From NCBI RefSeq assembly GCF_030553055.1, contig NZ_CP130713.1, positions 3,658,001 to 3,722,000 on the forward strand: DNA of 64,000 bases, read 5' to 3'. Shown here in pieces: positions 27,258-35,846 of this stretch (positions within the stretch are counted from its first letter, which is position 1; every line of letters begins with the position of its first letter). Both the position numbers and the translations under genes were made by a program. A model generated the notes under the pieces. That model saw nothing but the letters and a program-made list of their open reading frames with translations, searched no databases and was not told the DNA's origin. Source of the stretch: Streptomyces sp. XD-27 (GTDB lineage: Bacteria > Actinomycetota > Actinomycetes > Streptomycetales > Streptomycetaceae).

Positions 27258-28256
27258 TCAGCCGAAGACCAGATTCACCACGCCATAGCTCGCCGCGGCG
27301 ACAAGCGCGGCCGCCGGCATCGTAATGAACCAGCCCATGATGATGTTCTTCGCGACGCCCCAGCGCACCGCGTTCACCCGCTTCGTCGCCCCGACGCCCA
27401 TGATCCCCGAGGTGATCACATGCGTCGTGGAGATCGGCGCGTGGAACATGAACGACGCCGTGTACATCACGGACGCCGCCGTCGTCTCGGCCGCGAAGCC
27501 CTGCGGCGGGTCCAGCTCGATGATCCGGCGGCCCAGCGTCCGCATGATGCGCCAGCCGCCCGCGTACGTACCGAGCGACAGCATCAGCGCGCAGACGATC
27601 TTGACCCACACCGGGATCGGGTCGCCCGCGTCCTCGACATCGGCGATGACCAGGGCCATCACCACGATGCCCATCGTCTTCTGGGCGTCCTGCAGACCGT
27701 GACCGAGCGCCATGCCCGCCGCCGAGACGGTCTGCGCTATCCGGAAGCCGCGCTTGGCCTTGTGCGGGTTGGACTTCCGGAACATCCACATGATCGCGAC
27801 CATCACCAGATAGCCGAGGATCAGGCCGACGAACGGCGAGACGAACATCGGGATGACGACCTTCTCGATCACCCCGGACCAGATGACGTCGATGCCGCCC
27901 GCGAGCGCCGCGCCCACCATGCCGCCGAAGAGGGCGTGCGAGGAGGAGGACGGCAGGCCGAAGTACCAGGTGACCAGGTTCCAGACGATCGCGCCGATCA
28001 GCGCCGCGAAGAGGATGCCCATCCCCTTGTCGCCGGTCGGTGTCTCGATCAGGCCCTCGCTGACCGTCTTGGCGACCCCGCTGCCCATGAAGGCACCCGC
28101 GAGGTTCATCACCGCGGCCATCGCGAGCGCCGCCCGCGGGGTCAGCGCCCGCGTGGAGACCGAGGTCGCGATGGCGTTCGCGGAATCGTGGAACCCGTTG
28201 GTGTACGTGAAGAAGAGCGCGACCCCGATGGTCACGACAAGCGCGAAGGTGTCCAC
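27258..28256 (-). CDS. Low-affinity inorganic phosphate transporter (Pit family)
   Basis: 332 residues, about 10 membrane segments. The two PiT signature repeats are present: N-terminal TNGFHDSANAIATSVSTRAL (about residue 18) and C-terminal FHAPISTTHVITSGIMGVG (about 270), plus LPSSSSHALFGGMVG. It moves metal-phosphate with cations at high phosphate, complementing the Pst system encoded beside it. The DUF47 gene is 6 bases upstream on the same strand, the standard accessory pairing. Corresponds to the Pit gene adjacent to pst in other streptomycetes (from memory). Confidence 0.95.
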   Translation of the reverse strand: MDTFALVVTIGVALFFTYTNGFHDSANAIATSVSTRALTPRAALAMAAVMNLAGAFMGSGVAKTVSEGLIETPTGDKGMGILFAALIGAIVWNLVTWYFGLPSSSSHALFGGMVGAALAGGIDVIWSGVIEKVVIPMFVSPFVGLILGYLVMVAIMWMFRKSNPHKAKRGFRIAQTVSAAGMALGHGLQDAQKTMGIVVMALVIADVEDAGDPIPVWVKIVCALMLSLGTYAGGWRIMRTLGRRIIELDPPQGFAAETTAASVMYTASFMFHAPISTTHVITSGIMGVGATKRVNAVRWGVAKNIIMGWFITMPAAALVAAASYGVVNLVFG

Positions 28257-28262
28257 CGGGGG

Positions 28263-28883
28263 TCAGGACTCCTTGACCGCGATGGTCTCGACGGTGTTCG
28301 CCACGTGCTCGAAGGCGTCGGCGGCCTCTTCCAGGACGTCCACGATCTGCTTGAGCTTGAGCACCTCGATGGCGTCGTACTTCCCGTTGAACAGGTGCGC
28401 CAGGAGCTTGCGGTGGATCTGGTCGGCCTGGTTCTCCAGCCGGTTGACCTCGATCCAGTACTCCGTGAGGTTCGTCATCGTGCGCAGGTTCGGCATGGCC
28501 TCGGCGGTCAGCTCCGCCGCCCGGGCCAGCACCTCGATCTGCTGCTCGACGCCCTTCGGCAGCTCCTCGACCTGGTAGAGGACGACCAGGTCGACGGCCT
28601 CCTCCATGAAGTCCATGATGTCGTCGAGCGACGACGCGAGGGCGTAGATGTCCTCGCGGTCGAACGGGGTGATGAAGGAGGAGTTCAGCTGGTGGAAGAT
28701 CGCGTGTGTCGCGTCGTCCCCCGCGTGCTCCGCGGCCCGCATCCGTTCGGCAATCTCGGCCCGAGCGGAGGAGTCCGCCCCGAGCAGTTCCATCAGGAGC
28801 TTGGAGCCGGTGACGATGTTGTCCGCGGACGCGGCGAACATGTCGTAGAAGCTCGTCTCCCTGGGGGTCAGACGAAAGCGCAC
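28263..28883 (-). CDS. DUF47 family Pit accessory protein (PhoU-like)
   Basis: 206 residues, GTG start with GAGGATC leader. All-helical, with the PhoU-like metal-binding EXXXD patterns in FDREDIYALASSLDDIMDFMEEAVDLV and DQIHRKLLAHLFNGKYDAIEVLKLKQI then DVLEEAADAFEHVANTVETI. Proteins of this family are needed for or regulate the adjacent Pit transporter. The stop is six bases before the pit start, so both are made from one transcript. A single PHO-box-like GTTCATCCAGT lies at about 28960 on the other strand; I do not regard it as proven. Confidence 0.93.
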   Translation of the reverse strand: MRFRLTPRETSFYDMFAASADNIVTGSKLLMELLGADSSARAEIAERMRAAEHAGDDATHAIFHQLNSSFITPFDREDIYALASSLDDIMDFMEEAVDLVVLYQVEELPKGVEQQIEVLARAAELTAEAMPNLRTMTNLTEYWIEVNRLENQADQIHRKLLAHLFNGKYDAIEVLKLKQIVDVLEEAADAFEHVANTVETIAVKES

Positions 28884-29025
28884 TGGGGATCCTCGGGGTA
28901 CAGCGGATTCGGTCTCGTTGATGCTAGGCGCATCATCCGGCCACGGCTAACCGGCGTTCATCCAGTGTCGCCCATCGGGCAACGTGCTCATGACCGGGTC
29001 AGGACTCAGTCGGACATATGGGGTA

Positions 29026-29050
29026 CGGTATACCCACCCGGGGTATACCG
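29026..29050 (+). promoter_or_regulatory. CsoR operator palindrome
   Basis: Ten-base arms CGGTATACCC and GGGTATACCG separated by five bases, 27 bp before the CsoR start. The GTATACCC...GGGTATAC core has the G-tract/TATA form known for CsoR-family operators. The site should give copper-dependent autoregulation. Confidence 0.85.
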
Positions 29051-29076
29051 ATCGATCGCGAACAACGGAGGACGCC

Positions 29077-29457
29077 ATGACCACCACGGCAGCCGACAGC
29101 GGCACCGCCGGCGGTGACCAGCCGACCGGAGCGCGCGAGGAGCACCACGGACCGCACGGGTACGCCCAGCAGAAGGATCAGCACCTCAAGCGACTGCGCC
29201 GCATCGAAGGCCAGATCAGGGGCCTTCAGCGCATGGTCGACGAGGACGTCTACTGCATCGACATACTCACCCAGGTGTCCGCGAGCACCAAGGCACTCCA
29301 GTCCTTTGCCCTGCAACTGCTCGAAGAACACCTCCGGCACTGTGTCGCCAGTGCGGCCGTGGAGAGCGCCGCGCACGAGGGCGACGACGCCGGCGAGGGG
29401 ATCGACGCCAAGGTCGCCGAGGCCACCGCGGCCATCGCCCGCCTGCTGAGGACCTGA
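29077..29457 (+). CDS. csoR: CsoR-type copper-sensing transcriptional repressor
   Basis: 126 residues, ATG with CGGAGG leader; longer open frame upstream runs through the operator and is rejected. The conserved core is HLKRLRRIEGQIRGLQRMVD. The Cu(I) ligands of the family are present: Cys in DEDVYCIDILTQ, and His and Cys in LEEHLRHCVASA. Copper binding releases the repressor from DNA. No copper ATPase or CopZ gene is in the window, so it must act on distant targets as well as itself. A csoR beside the pit/pst genes is also what I remember for S. lividans and S. coelicolor. Confidence 0.92.
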   Translation: MTTTAADSGTAGGDQPTGAREEHHGPHGYAQQKDQHLKRLRRIEGQIRGLQRMVDEDVYCIDILTQVSASTKALQSFALQLLEEHLRHCVASAAVESAAHEGDDAGEGIDAKVAEATAAIARLLRT

Positions 29458-29517
29458 CCCGGCCCGGCGATCGGCGCCCGGCAGCCGCGGGATCATGGCC
29501 GAAACCGATCGCTCCAC

Positions 29518-29572
29518 GCTCCAGGGGTGGTCCCGGCTCCAGGGGTGGTCCCGCGCTCTAGGGGTGGTCCCG
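29518..29572. repeat. 18-19-bp tandem triplication at a gene end
   Basis: Three copies of GCTCCAGGGGTGGTCCCG (29518, 29536, 29555; the last has one change). The last copy contains the stop and final codons (GRDHP) of the small minus-strand gene, so its 3' end has been duplicated outward twice. No function is evident. Confidence 0.7.
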
Positions 29573-29752
29573 CCCGACCGCACCGTCCGCCCGTTCGGCG
29601 CCGACGCCGAGGATCTCGTCGATCCGGTCCGGGCTGAGCCGGTCCTCATCCGCGCTCGACGCGGCGATCATCAAGTCACCGTAGAGATCGATCTCGATCA
29701 GGGCCACGGAGTCCGGGCCCGAAGAGCCACGACGCGCCACCACGTGCTTCAC
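29558..29752 (-). CDS. Conserved small hypothetical protein (64 residues)
   Basis: Starts MKHVVARRGSSGPDSVALIEIDLYGDLMIAASSADEDRLSPDRIDEILGV. The sequence has the character of a real, conserved protein and I recall closely similar small proteins in many streptomycetes, without a known role. Acidic C-terminal half, no membrane segment, no Cys. The ATG is preceded on the minus strand by AAGGGGAGGTGAAGC, an excellent ribosome site. It stands alone, convergent with csoR. Confidence 0.8.
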   Translation of the reverse strand: MKHVVARRGSSGPDSVALIEIDLYGDLMIAASSADEDRLSPDRIDEILGVGAERADGAVGRDHP

Positions 29753-29876
29753 CTCCCCTTACGAGCACATGCGAGCACTTACGAGCAGCGACTTCCCAGG
29801 GTAGGGAGCGGTGCACACGCCGCGCATGGCACGGACGGACCATTTCGCAGGCTCAGGCGGTCCGGCGGCACCAGGG

Positions 29877-30851
29877 TCACGGTGACCCGACCGTGCCCGT
29901 ATAGATGTCCGCGGGCTCCGGTAGCCGGACCGTCACCGGAGCCCCGAAGTCGTACAGCTCGGTCGTGGAGGCGACGTCCTGCCGCCCGCCCGACCCGGCC
30001 CAGCCGTTGGTCACCGAGAACCGGTGCCGGATCTTCCGCAGCCTCCCCTGCTCGTCGAGGTACGCGTCGAAGGCCACGGCGTGCTCGGTGAACCCCTTGG
30101 CCGCCGCCCCCAGCGCCTCCCGCACCCCCGGCGACGCGACCCGCGCCGCCCGCCCGATGTCGGTGAGGCCGCGGTAGTGCCGCACGGCCGTGCCGCGCAG
30201 CCGCTCATCGCCGATCACGCTCACATGCCGCGCCGCCCGCAGCAGCTCCGCGGCCGTCAGCGGATCGGTCGCCCCGCCGGTGACCAGGTTCCCGTCCGAG
30301 ACCCCCGCGGTGTCCACCCGCACCCACTTGTCGGCCGGCACGCCCTCGCCCCGGTTCCGCATGAACAGGGCGCCCGTCGCCAGCAGTTCCGTGACGGGCT
30401 CGTGCTCGGCCACCCCCGCCGCGTCCTTCGGCAGCACCACCTTCAGCCGCCCGCGCTGGGCGACGAAGTCGTAACCCCCGTGGCCCCGCACGGCCACCCG
30501 GGTCCCGCCCGTGGCCATCTCCACCGTCGTACGGACCCGGGAACTCCCCGACCGCACCAGCACATCGGCCGCGCCGCGCAGCTCGGCCACCGCGTCGCCG
30601 GCGGCCTGCCCGGCCACCACCACACGCTCCGACGAGCACCCGGCGCCCGTCACCATCAGCCCGACGGCCAACCCACCCGCCACCGCCGTCGCCACCGCCG
30701 TCTCCGCCCGTCTGCCGCCGCTCCCGGCGGAGGCGCCCCCGGACCCCCTTCGGGGGGACCACCCGCGCGCCGCTGCCGCACCCGTGCGTCCGCGCTGCCG
30801 GCTCACCATCGGCCCTGACCCCCTGGCCACCCTCGGGCTCACGCTGCTCAT
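29877..30851 (-). CDS. LppX/LprG-like lipoprotein
   Basis: 324 residues from 30851, or 310 from the ATG at 30809. A long Arg/Gly-rich leader is followed by a hydrophobic segment and the lipobox VTGAGC at about residue 71, so the protein is a lipoprotein. The mature part (about 250 residues) has the pattern of the LppX_LprAFG fold: ADVLVRSGSSRVRTTVEMATGG, HGGYDFVAQRGRLKVVLP and LATGALFMRNRG. LprG/LppX carry lipids in mycobacteria; in streptomycetes the cargo is unknown. The leader is unusually long for a lipoprotein, so the true start may be nearer the hydrophobic stretch. Confidence 0.8.
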   Translation of the reverse strand: MSSVSPRVARGSGPMVSRQRGRTGAAAARGWSPRRGSGGASAGSGGRRAETAVATAVAGGLAVGLMVTGAGCSSERVVVAGQAAGDAVAELRGAADVLVRSGSSRVRTTVEMATGGTRVAVRGHGGYDFVAQRGRLKVVLPKDAAGVAEHEPVTELLATGALFMRNRGEGVPADKWVRVDTAGVSDGNLVTGGATDPLTAAELLRAARHVSVIGDERLRGTAVRHYRGLTDIGRAARVASPGVREALGAAAKGFTEHAVAFDAYLDEQGRLRKIRHRFSVTNGWAGSGGRQDVASTTELYDFGAPVTVRLPEPADIYTGTVGSP

Positions 30852-30918
30852 GACGTGAGTACTCGCTCCTTCAACGACCCGGCACCGAAGCCCGTCACGG
30901 TCCCGGTAGCGTGGTCAT

Positions 30919-31167
30919 GTGCTCGATCCAGGCGCCTCAGACCACCCCGGCCCGCCGCCCGGCCGGCCCAGCGGGCCGCGCGCCCCCGGCCCGCCGCCTC
31001 CGCCGGACGGGCCCCACGCCGTCCCGCACGTGGTGACCACCGTGGAGAAGGGCGCCTTCTGCAGCGCCCACTGCTCCTGCGGCTGGAGGGGACCCGCACG
31101 CCGGGCGCGCGCCCGCGCGCGCGAGGACGCCGTGGACCATTCCGCCGGCGGCGGTCCGGACACGTAA
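30919..31167 (+). CDS. Small protein with Cys-rich C-terminal motif
   Basis: 82 residues from a GTG. The first 35 residues are Pro/Gly-rich and variable; the conserved part is HVVTTVEKGAFCSAHCSCGW followed by RGPARRARARAREDAVDH. The CxxxCxC-GW pattern and basic helix look like a small metal-binding or structural fold seen in uncharacterised streptomycete proteins. The leader contains CGGTAGC but no clear ribosome site. Function unknown. A later start near residue 30 is possible. Confidence 0.65.
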   Translation: MLDPGASDHPGPPPGRPSGPRAPGPPPPPDGPHAVPHVVTTVEKGAFCSAHCSCGWRGPARRARARAREDAVDHSAGGGPDT

Positions 31168-31228
31168 GGAACCAGGAACCTCCGTTCGCCCTCTGCCTAG
31201 AAGAGAGCACAGAGCAACGGAGGCCGCC

Positions 31229-32800
31229 ATGGACAGGCGCACACTGCTGGCCGCGAGCACCGGGATCGCGGCCGGCGCCGCATGGACCGTCGGATGCGAC
31301 AGCGGGACCGGGAACGCCGCCCCCGGCCGCGGCACCGCCACGTCCGGCGCGTCGATCACCACCCGCGCGGGCAAGCCCGCCGGCGCGGACTGGAACGCGC
31401 TCGGCAAGGGCCTCCAGGGCCGCCTGATCCGCCCCGGCGACGCCGACTACGGCACCGCCCGCCAGCTGTACAACACCCGCTTCGACGCGCTGCGCCCCGC
31501 CGCCGTCGCGTACGTCGGGAACACCGCCGACATAGCCGAGTGCCTGGCCTTCGCCCGCCGCCACGGCACCCGCGTCGCCATCCGCAACGGCGGCCACAGC
31601 TACGCGGGTTGGTCCAGCGGCGACGGGCGCCTCGTCATCGACGTCTCCTCGCTCAAGTCCGTCCGTACCGGCTCCGGCAGCGCCACCATAGGCGCGGGCG
31701 CCAAGCTCATCGACGTCTACACCCAGCTCGGCGCCCACGGCGTCACCATCCCGGCCGGCTCCTGCCCCACCGTGGGCGTCTCCGGGCTCACCCTCGGCGG
31801 CGGCCACGGCGTCGTCTCCCGGGCGTACGGGCTCACCTCCGACAGCCTCACCGGCGCCAGGATCGTCACCGCCGACGGCAAAACCCTGGACGTCTCCAAG
31901 GACCGCGAGTCCGACCTGTTCTGGGCGCTGCGGGGCGCCGGGAACGGCAACTTCGGCGTCGTCACCGAACTGCGCTTCCGCACCCACAAGGCGGCTCCCG
32001 GCGTCACCGCGTACCTGACCTGGCCGTGGTCGAAGGCGGCGGCCGTGCTCCGCGCCTGGCAGGAGTGGGGCCCCGCCCAGCCGGACGAGATCTGGTCGTC
32101 CCTCCACCTGTCCGCCACGCCCGGCCGCACCCCGCGGATCTCCGTGGCCTGCTTCTCGCTGGGGACGTACGGAGCGCTGCAGAACGCCGTCGACCGGCTC
32201 GCCGACCGCGCGGGCGCGCCGGCCACCAGCGTCTCACTGCGCCGCCGTACCTACCTGGACGCGATGCGGATGTACGCGGGCTGCAGCTCGTACTCCACCA
32301 GCCAGTCCCACCTGCCGGGCAAGACGCCGGGGCGCACGCCGAACGGCGCGCTCCAGCGCGAGACGTACGCGGCGCGCTCCGACTTCTTCGACCGCTCGCT
32401 GAGCACCGCGGGCATCAGGGCGCTGCTGGACCAGCCGGAGCGGTACGGCCGCCGGACCAGCGGCGGCGGGGCGGTCTCCATCGCGCTGACCGCGCTGGGC
32501 GGGGCGGTCAACCGGGTCGCGCCGCTGGCCACCGCGTTCGTCCACCGGCGCTCGCGCTTCCTCGCCCAGTACATGGCCTCGTGGCCGGCGAGCGGCTCGG
32601 GCGGCGTGCAGACGGCGTGGCTGGACGGCGCGCACACGGCGATGCGGCGGTACGCGTCGGGTGCGGCGTACCAGAACTACACCGACGCGGGCCTCAAGGA
32701 CTGGCGCAAGGCGTACTACGGCGACGCCGCCGGCCGGCTCACGAAGCTGAAGAAGCAGTACGACCCGAACCGGCTCTTCGACTTCCCGCAGGCGCTGTGA
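31229..32800 (+). CDS. FAD-binding oxidoreductase, BBE (berberine bridge enzyme-like) family
   Basis: 523 residues. The N-terminus MDRRTLLAASTGIAAGAAWTVGCDSG looks like an export signal with a twin-Arg pair and a lipobox-like TVGC, so the enzyme is probably secreted or membrane-anchored. The FAD domain follows: VAIRNGGHSYAG supplies the 8-alpha-linked His, and GSCPTVGVSGLTLGGGHG the Cys used for a second bond in bicovalent members. The C-terminus QKNYTD-like AAYQNYTDAGL and YDPNRLFDFPQAL is the BBE motif. It would oxidise sugars, alcohols or polyketide-like substrates. A ribosome site (ACGGAGG) precedes the ATG. Confidence 0.92.
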   Translation: MDRRTLLAASTGIAAGAAWTVGCDSGTGNAAPGRGTATSGASITTRAGKPAGADWNALGKGLQGRLIRPGDADYGTARQLYNTRFDALRPAAVAYVGNTADIAECLAFARRHGTRVAIRNGGHSYAGWSSGDGRLVIDVSSLKSVRTGSGSATIGAGAKLIDVYTQLGAHGVTIPAGSCPTVGVSGLTLGGGHGVVSRAYGLTSDSLTGARIVTADGKTLDVSKDRESDLFWALRGAGNGNFGVVTELRFRTHKAAPGVTAYLTWPWSKAAAVLRAWQEWGPAQPDEIWSSLHLSATPGRTPRISVACFSLGTYGALQNAVDRLADRAGAPATSVSLRRRTYLDAMRMYAGCSSYSTSQSHLPGKTPGRTPNGALQRETYAARSDFFDRSLSTAGIRALLDQPERYGRRTSGGGAVSIALTALGGAVNRVAPLATAFVHRRSRFLAQYMASWPASGSGGVQTAWLDGAHTAMRRYASGAAYQNYTDAGLKDWRKAYYGDAAGRLTKLKKQYDPNRLFDFPQAL

Positions 32801-32819
32801 CCTTGACCGGAAAACGGCT

Positions 32820-32856
32820 ACGGCCCGCTGCTCCCGGGAGGGGAGCGGCGGGCCGT
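32820..32856. terminator. Hairpin between FAD oxidoreductase and PAP2 genes
   Basis: A 16-bp stem with one G-U type position (32820-32835 with 32841-32856) and a 5-base loop lies 20 bases after the oxidoreductase stop and 62 before the stop of the convergent PAP2 gene; likely bidirectional. Confidence 0.8.
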
Positions 32857-32917
32857 TCGCTGTGGGCCTGGTGACGGTGTGCGACCTGGTAGCGGAGTGA
32901 CACGACCGGACGGCCGG

Positions 32918-33658
32918 TCAGGCGGCGAGGTCCTCGTCCCGCCCGTCGCGGCGCGGCTCGGGCACCGGCGGCGAAGCCGCGGCCTCCCGGCGCGTGCCCG
33001 CCCGGCCGCCGTCGGGCCCGGCGCGGACCAGCCAGGCCGCCCGGGAGCCCGCGATCGAGGTCATCAGCGGGGTCAGCAGCATCATGGCGAGCGGTGCGAG
33101 GAGCAGGGCGACCGCGGTGCCCAGGGCGAAGCCGCCGATCACGTCCGTCGGGTAGTGCACGCCCATGTAGACGCGGCAGAAGCCTTCGAGGAGCGCGAGC
33201 GCGATGGCGCCCACGCCGTACTTCCGGCTGGCCATGAAGACGCCGACGGCCAGCGCCATGGTCAACGTGGCGTGGTCACTGACGAAGGAGTAGTCGTCCT
33301 TGCCCGTCACGAGGACGGCGACCGGATGGTCCTTGAAGGGCCGGGGCCGTTCGACGAAGCCACGGATCGGGATGTTGGCCAGCAGGGCGAGCCCTGCGGC
33401 GAGCGGCGCCCAGACCAGCCCGGCGACGGCGCTCGGCGCGTCCCTCGGCCGCTTGCGCACGCTCCACCAGGCGCCGAACATCACCAGCGCCAGGCCGAAG
33501 ACGATGCCGTACTCGCCGACGAACTCCATGACCCGGTTGAACCAGTGCGGGGCGTCCTTGGCGAGTCCGTTGATGTCGTAGAGCAGGCTGACATCGGGGT
33601 TCGAGTCGGACTCCCCCCTCAGCTCCGCCAAGGGGGACCCCAGTGCGAGTCCAGCCAT
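32918..33658 (-). CDS. Phosphatase PAP2 family membrane protein
   Basis: 246 residues, five to six membrane segments. The three phosphatase motifs are present in the PAP2 order: RGFVERPRP (motif 1, about residue 112), YSFVSDHATLTMA (motif 2 with the catalytic His) and CRVYMGVHYPTDVIGG (motif 3, Arg and His-x3-Asp). The C-terminal 40 residues are a charged tail. It would dephosphorylate a lipid phosphate such as undecaprenyl pyrophosphate or phosphatidic acid on the outer face. Start ATG at 33658. Confidence 0.92.
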   Translation of the reverse strand: MAGLALGSPLAELRGESDSNPDVSLLYDINGLAKDAPHWFNRVMEFVGEYGIVFGLALVMFGAWWSVRKRPRDAPSAVAGLVWAPLAAGLALLANIPIRGFVERPRPFKDHPVAVLVTGKDDYSFVSDHATLTMALAVGVFMASRKYGVGAIALALLEGFCRVYMGVHYPTDVIGGFALGTAVALLLAPLAMMLLTPLMTSIAGSRAAWLVRAGPDGGRAGTRREAAASPPVPEPRRDGRDEDLAA

Positions 33659-33833
33659 ATGCCGCGGCCCCTTATCTCTTGCCTGTCGCTACGTGCAGCT
33701 GCCGGCCCCCGCTCGATGCTGCTTCCTCACCCCTAGCAAACGCCCTGATCACGCTGTGCGTTCCACGCTCAACCCAAAGATCACCGGGACGTTATCGAAG
33801 GGTGACCCATCGTCGCAGCTCAGGCCCGATGCC

Positions 33834-34838
33834 TTACACAGAGTTCGCGCGGCGCGCCGCATTCGCGCCATCCTGCGTCACCCGCGTCGCGCCGATGTAG
33901 TCAGGCGTGTCGATCTTGTCGAAACGGATCACCGCGCCGGTGTAGGGCGCGTTGATCATGTATCCGCCGCCGACGTAGATACCCACATGGTGGATGGAGC
34001 GGGGGTCGCCGAGATCGTAGGCGAAGAACACCAGGTCGCCGGGGAGCAGTTCACTCCGCTTCGGGTGCGGCCCGGCGTTCCACTGGTCGTTGGCCACCCG
34101 CGGCAGCTCGATGCCCACCGAGTGGTACGCCGCCTTGGTCAGCCCCGAGCAGTCGAACCGCCCGTTCTGCTCCGGGGTGCCGTTGCCGCCCCACAAGTAG
34201 GGCGTGCCGAGCTTGTCCTGCGCGAAGTAGATCGCCCCGGCCGCCTGCTGAGACGACGCCACGGGTTGGACCGGCGCCTCGAAGCTCTTGGCGAGCGTGG
34301 TGATCCGCTTCACGTAGTTCTGCGTCTCGCGATACGGCGGCACGCCGCGGTACTTGATCACCGCGTACGCGCCCGCGTTGTACGACGCCAGCATGTTGTG
34401 CGTGGCATTGCCGGGAACGTCCTTGACGTACCGGGCGAGTGAGCAGTCGTAGGCGGCCGCGGAGGGGATCGCGTCCTCGGGATCCCAGATGTCCCGGTCG
34501 CCGTCCTTGTCCCCGTCCACGCCGTGGGTAGCCCATGTGCCGGGGATGAACTGCGCTATCCCCCGGGCGTTGGCGGGACTCTGCGCCTTGGGGTTCCAGC
34601 CGCTCTCCTGGTAGAGCTGGGCGGCGAGCAGGGCGGGGTTGATGGCGGGGCAGAGGTTGCCCCAGCGCTGCACGAGGCCCTGATAGGCGGCGGGCACGGC
34701 ACCCTGGGCGAGCCCGACGGTCCTGCCGGCACCGGACGCCAGGTTTCCGGCCACCATGTAGGTGCCGAGGACGAGCAGCGCCACGAATGAAAGGCACAGC
34801 ACGACACCGACACTGACGCTCAGCCAGACCTTACGCAC
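33834..34838 (-). CDS. Bifunctional wall hydrolase: lytic transglycosylase + NlpC/P60 (CwlT-like)
   Basis: 334 residues from a GTG at 34838 with GGAGG eight bases upstream; an ATG at 34856 lacks a ribosome site. One N-terminal membrane anchor (VWLSVSVGVVLCLSFVALLVLGTYMV) is followed by an SLT domain, catalytic Glu in LLAAQLYQESGWNPKAQSP with GIAQFIPGTWATHG, and then an NlpC/P60 domain with Cys in GRFDCSGLTKAAYHSVG and His in IHHVGIYVGG. This SLT-then-P60 order is that of CwlT and the Tn916/pCW3 hydrolases that open peptidoglycan for conjugation machines. It is divergent from and next to the type IV secretion-like genes, so it is probably their wall-opening enzyme. Confidence 0.9.
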   Translation of the reverse strand: MRKVWLSVSVGVVLCLSFVALLVLGTYMVAGNLASGAGRTVGLAQGAVPAAYQGLVQRWGNLCPAINPALLAAQLYQESGWNPKAQSPANARGIAQFIPGTWATHGVDGDKDGDRDIWDPEDAIPSAAAYDCSLARYVKDVPGNATHNMLASYNAGAYAVIKYRGVPPYRETQNYVKRITTLAKSFEAPVQPVASSQQAAGAIYFAQDKLGTPYLWGGNGTPEQNGRFDCSGLTKAAYHSVGIELPRVANDQWNAGPHPKRSELLPGDLVFFAYDLGDPRSIHHVGIYVGGGYMINAPYTGAVIRFDKIDTPDYIGATRVTQDGANAARRANSV

Positions 34839-35024
34839 CCGTTCATCCTCCCCCATTTGGGGAGTGTACGAACGCACTTTTGCGGGGTGCGGCGCGAATT
34901 GGCCGCCGCCGTGGACCGGGCCGACGGTCCTGAGCCCGGAGCCCGCGTAGAGTCCGCCCCGCTGACGGCCGACCGACACCGGCAGCGACACCAGCACCAG
35001 CACCAGCACTGAGGAGCGAGACCG

Positions 35025-35273
35025 ATGGAGCTCAACTGGCAGCGGCCCGACCCCCTGGAAGGGGACGACCCGGACGAGCCGTACCTGGAGGTGGCCGCCG
35101 GCCCGGACGGCCGCGTCTACATGCGGGAGAGCCGCGACCCGGACAACATCGTCGTCACGACCCAGGCCAAGTGGGAGGCGTTCCTCAAGGGCGTCAAGGC
35201 AGGGGAGTTCGACGACTTCGCGGAGGAGCCGCCGCGGGGGACGGAGCACGGGACGGAGCACGGGGGAAGCTGA
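35025..35273 (+). CDS. DUF397-like small protein
   Basis: 82 residues, ATG with GAGGAGCGAG leader. The middle matches the DUF397 pattern: EVAAGPDGRVYMRESRDPDN, then IVVTTQAKWEAFLKGVKAGEFDDF. The C-terminus is a short GTEH repeat. DUF397 proteins usually sit beside an XRE regulator and form bald-like regulator/anti-regulator pairs; no such partner is encoded here. It stands between the divergent wall hydrolase and the secretion genes, so it may belong to their control. Confidence 0.8.
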   Translation: MELNWQRPDPLEGDDPDEPYLEVAAGPDGRVYMRESRDPDNIVVTTQAKWEAFLKGVKAGEFDDFAEEPPRGTEHGTEHGGS

Positions 35274-35534
35274 GGAACGTCGCGCACAGCGGCCGTCCCC
35301 AGGAACCGCGAACCGTTGCCCAACGTCACAACTGATGATACACAGAGTGACGATAGGTCGTACGTTCGCTCGCGCGGCGGCCCGCGCGGCGCACGTGGCC
35401 TACAACACGTACGAGATCCAGCAAGAAATGCGGCCGTGGCGGCGTGCGGGGGCGGCTTCGTCGGCGAAGATAGAAGCCGACGTGTGCCGCGCGGCAGACG
35501 CACACAACCATCCATAAGGGGCGGTGAGTTCACA

Positions 35535-35846
35535 ATGTTTCTGGCAGCCGGCGACAAGGGCGACATCAACCTCATCATCGGCGGAATCGCCCCAAACTGG
35601 GGGCCGTTCGGCAGCCTGGGCCAGGAGGCCAGGGTGATGGTCGAGGTCGTGATGGCCGTGTCCATCCTCCTCTGCCTCGGCATCGCGATCTGGGGCGCGG
35701 CCAAACAGCGCATCGGCGCGACCGCTCTGCGCGACACGTTCAGCGCCGAGCAGGGCAAGGGGTTGATCGTGGCGGGCCTGACCGGCGTGTTCATCATCGG
35801 CTCACTGGGCACGCTGTTCACGATCGTGTACGGGATGGCCATCTAG
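35535..35846 (+). CDS. Small two-helix membrane protein, VirB2/TrbC-like
   Basis: 103 residues with two membrane segments (VMVEVVMAVSILLCLGIAIWGAA and LIVAGLTGVFIIGSLGTLFTIVYGMAI) separated by a short charged loop AKQRIGATALRDTFSAEQGKG. This size and layout is that of VirB2/TrbC pilin-like subunits and their Gram-positive counterparts. It is the first gene of the run leading to TrbL-, VirB4- and VirD4-like genes. The N-terminus is polar, with no cleavable signal evident. The 260 bases before it contain no convincing gene. Confidence 0.75.
   Translation: MFLAAGDKGDINLIIGGIAPNWGPFGSLGQEARVMVEVVMAVSILLCLGIAIWGAAKQRIGATALRDTFSAEQGKGLIVAGLTGVFIIGSLGTLFTIVYGMAI

Noticed and set aside
28940..28985. 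PHO box upstream of the DUF47-pit operon
   Set aside because: Only one unit (GTTCATCCAGT) resembles the consensus and it is oriented away from the operon.
35335..35517. 60-codon frame before the VirB2-like gene, and a 61-codon frame on the opposite strand
   Set aside because: No ribosome site and composition typical of chance frames; both cover the same leader.
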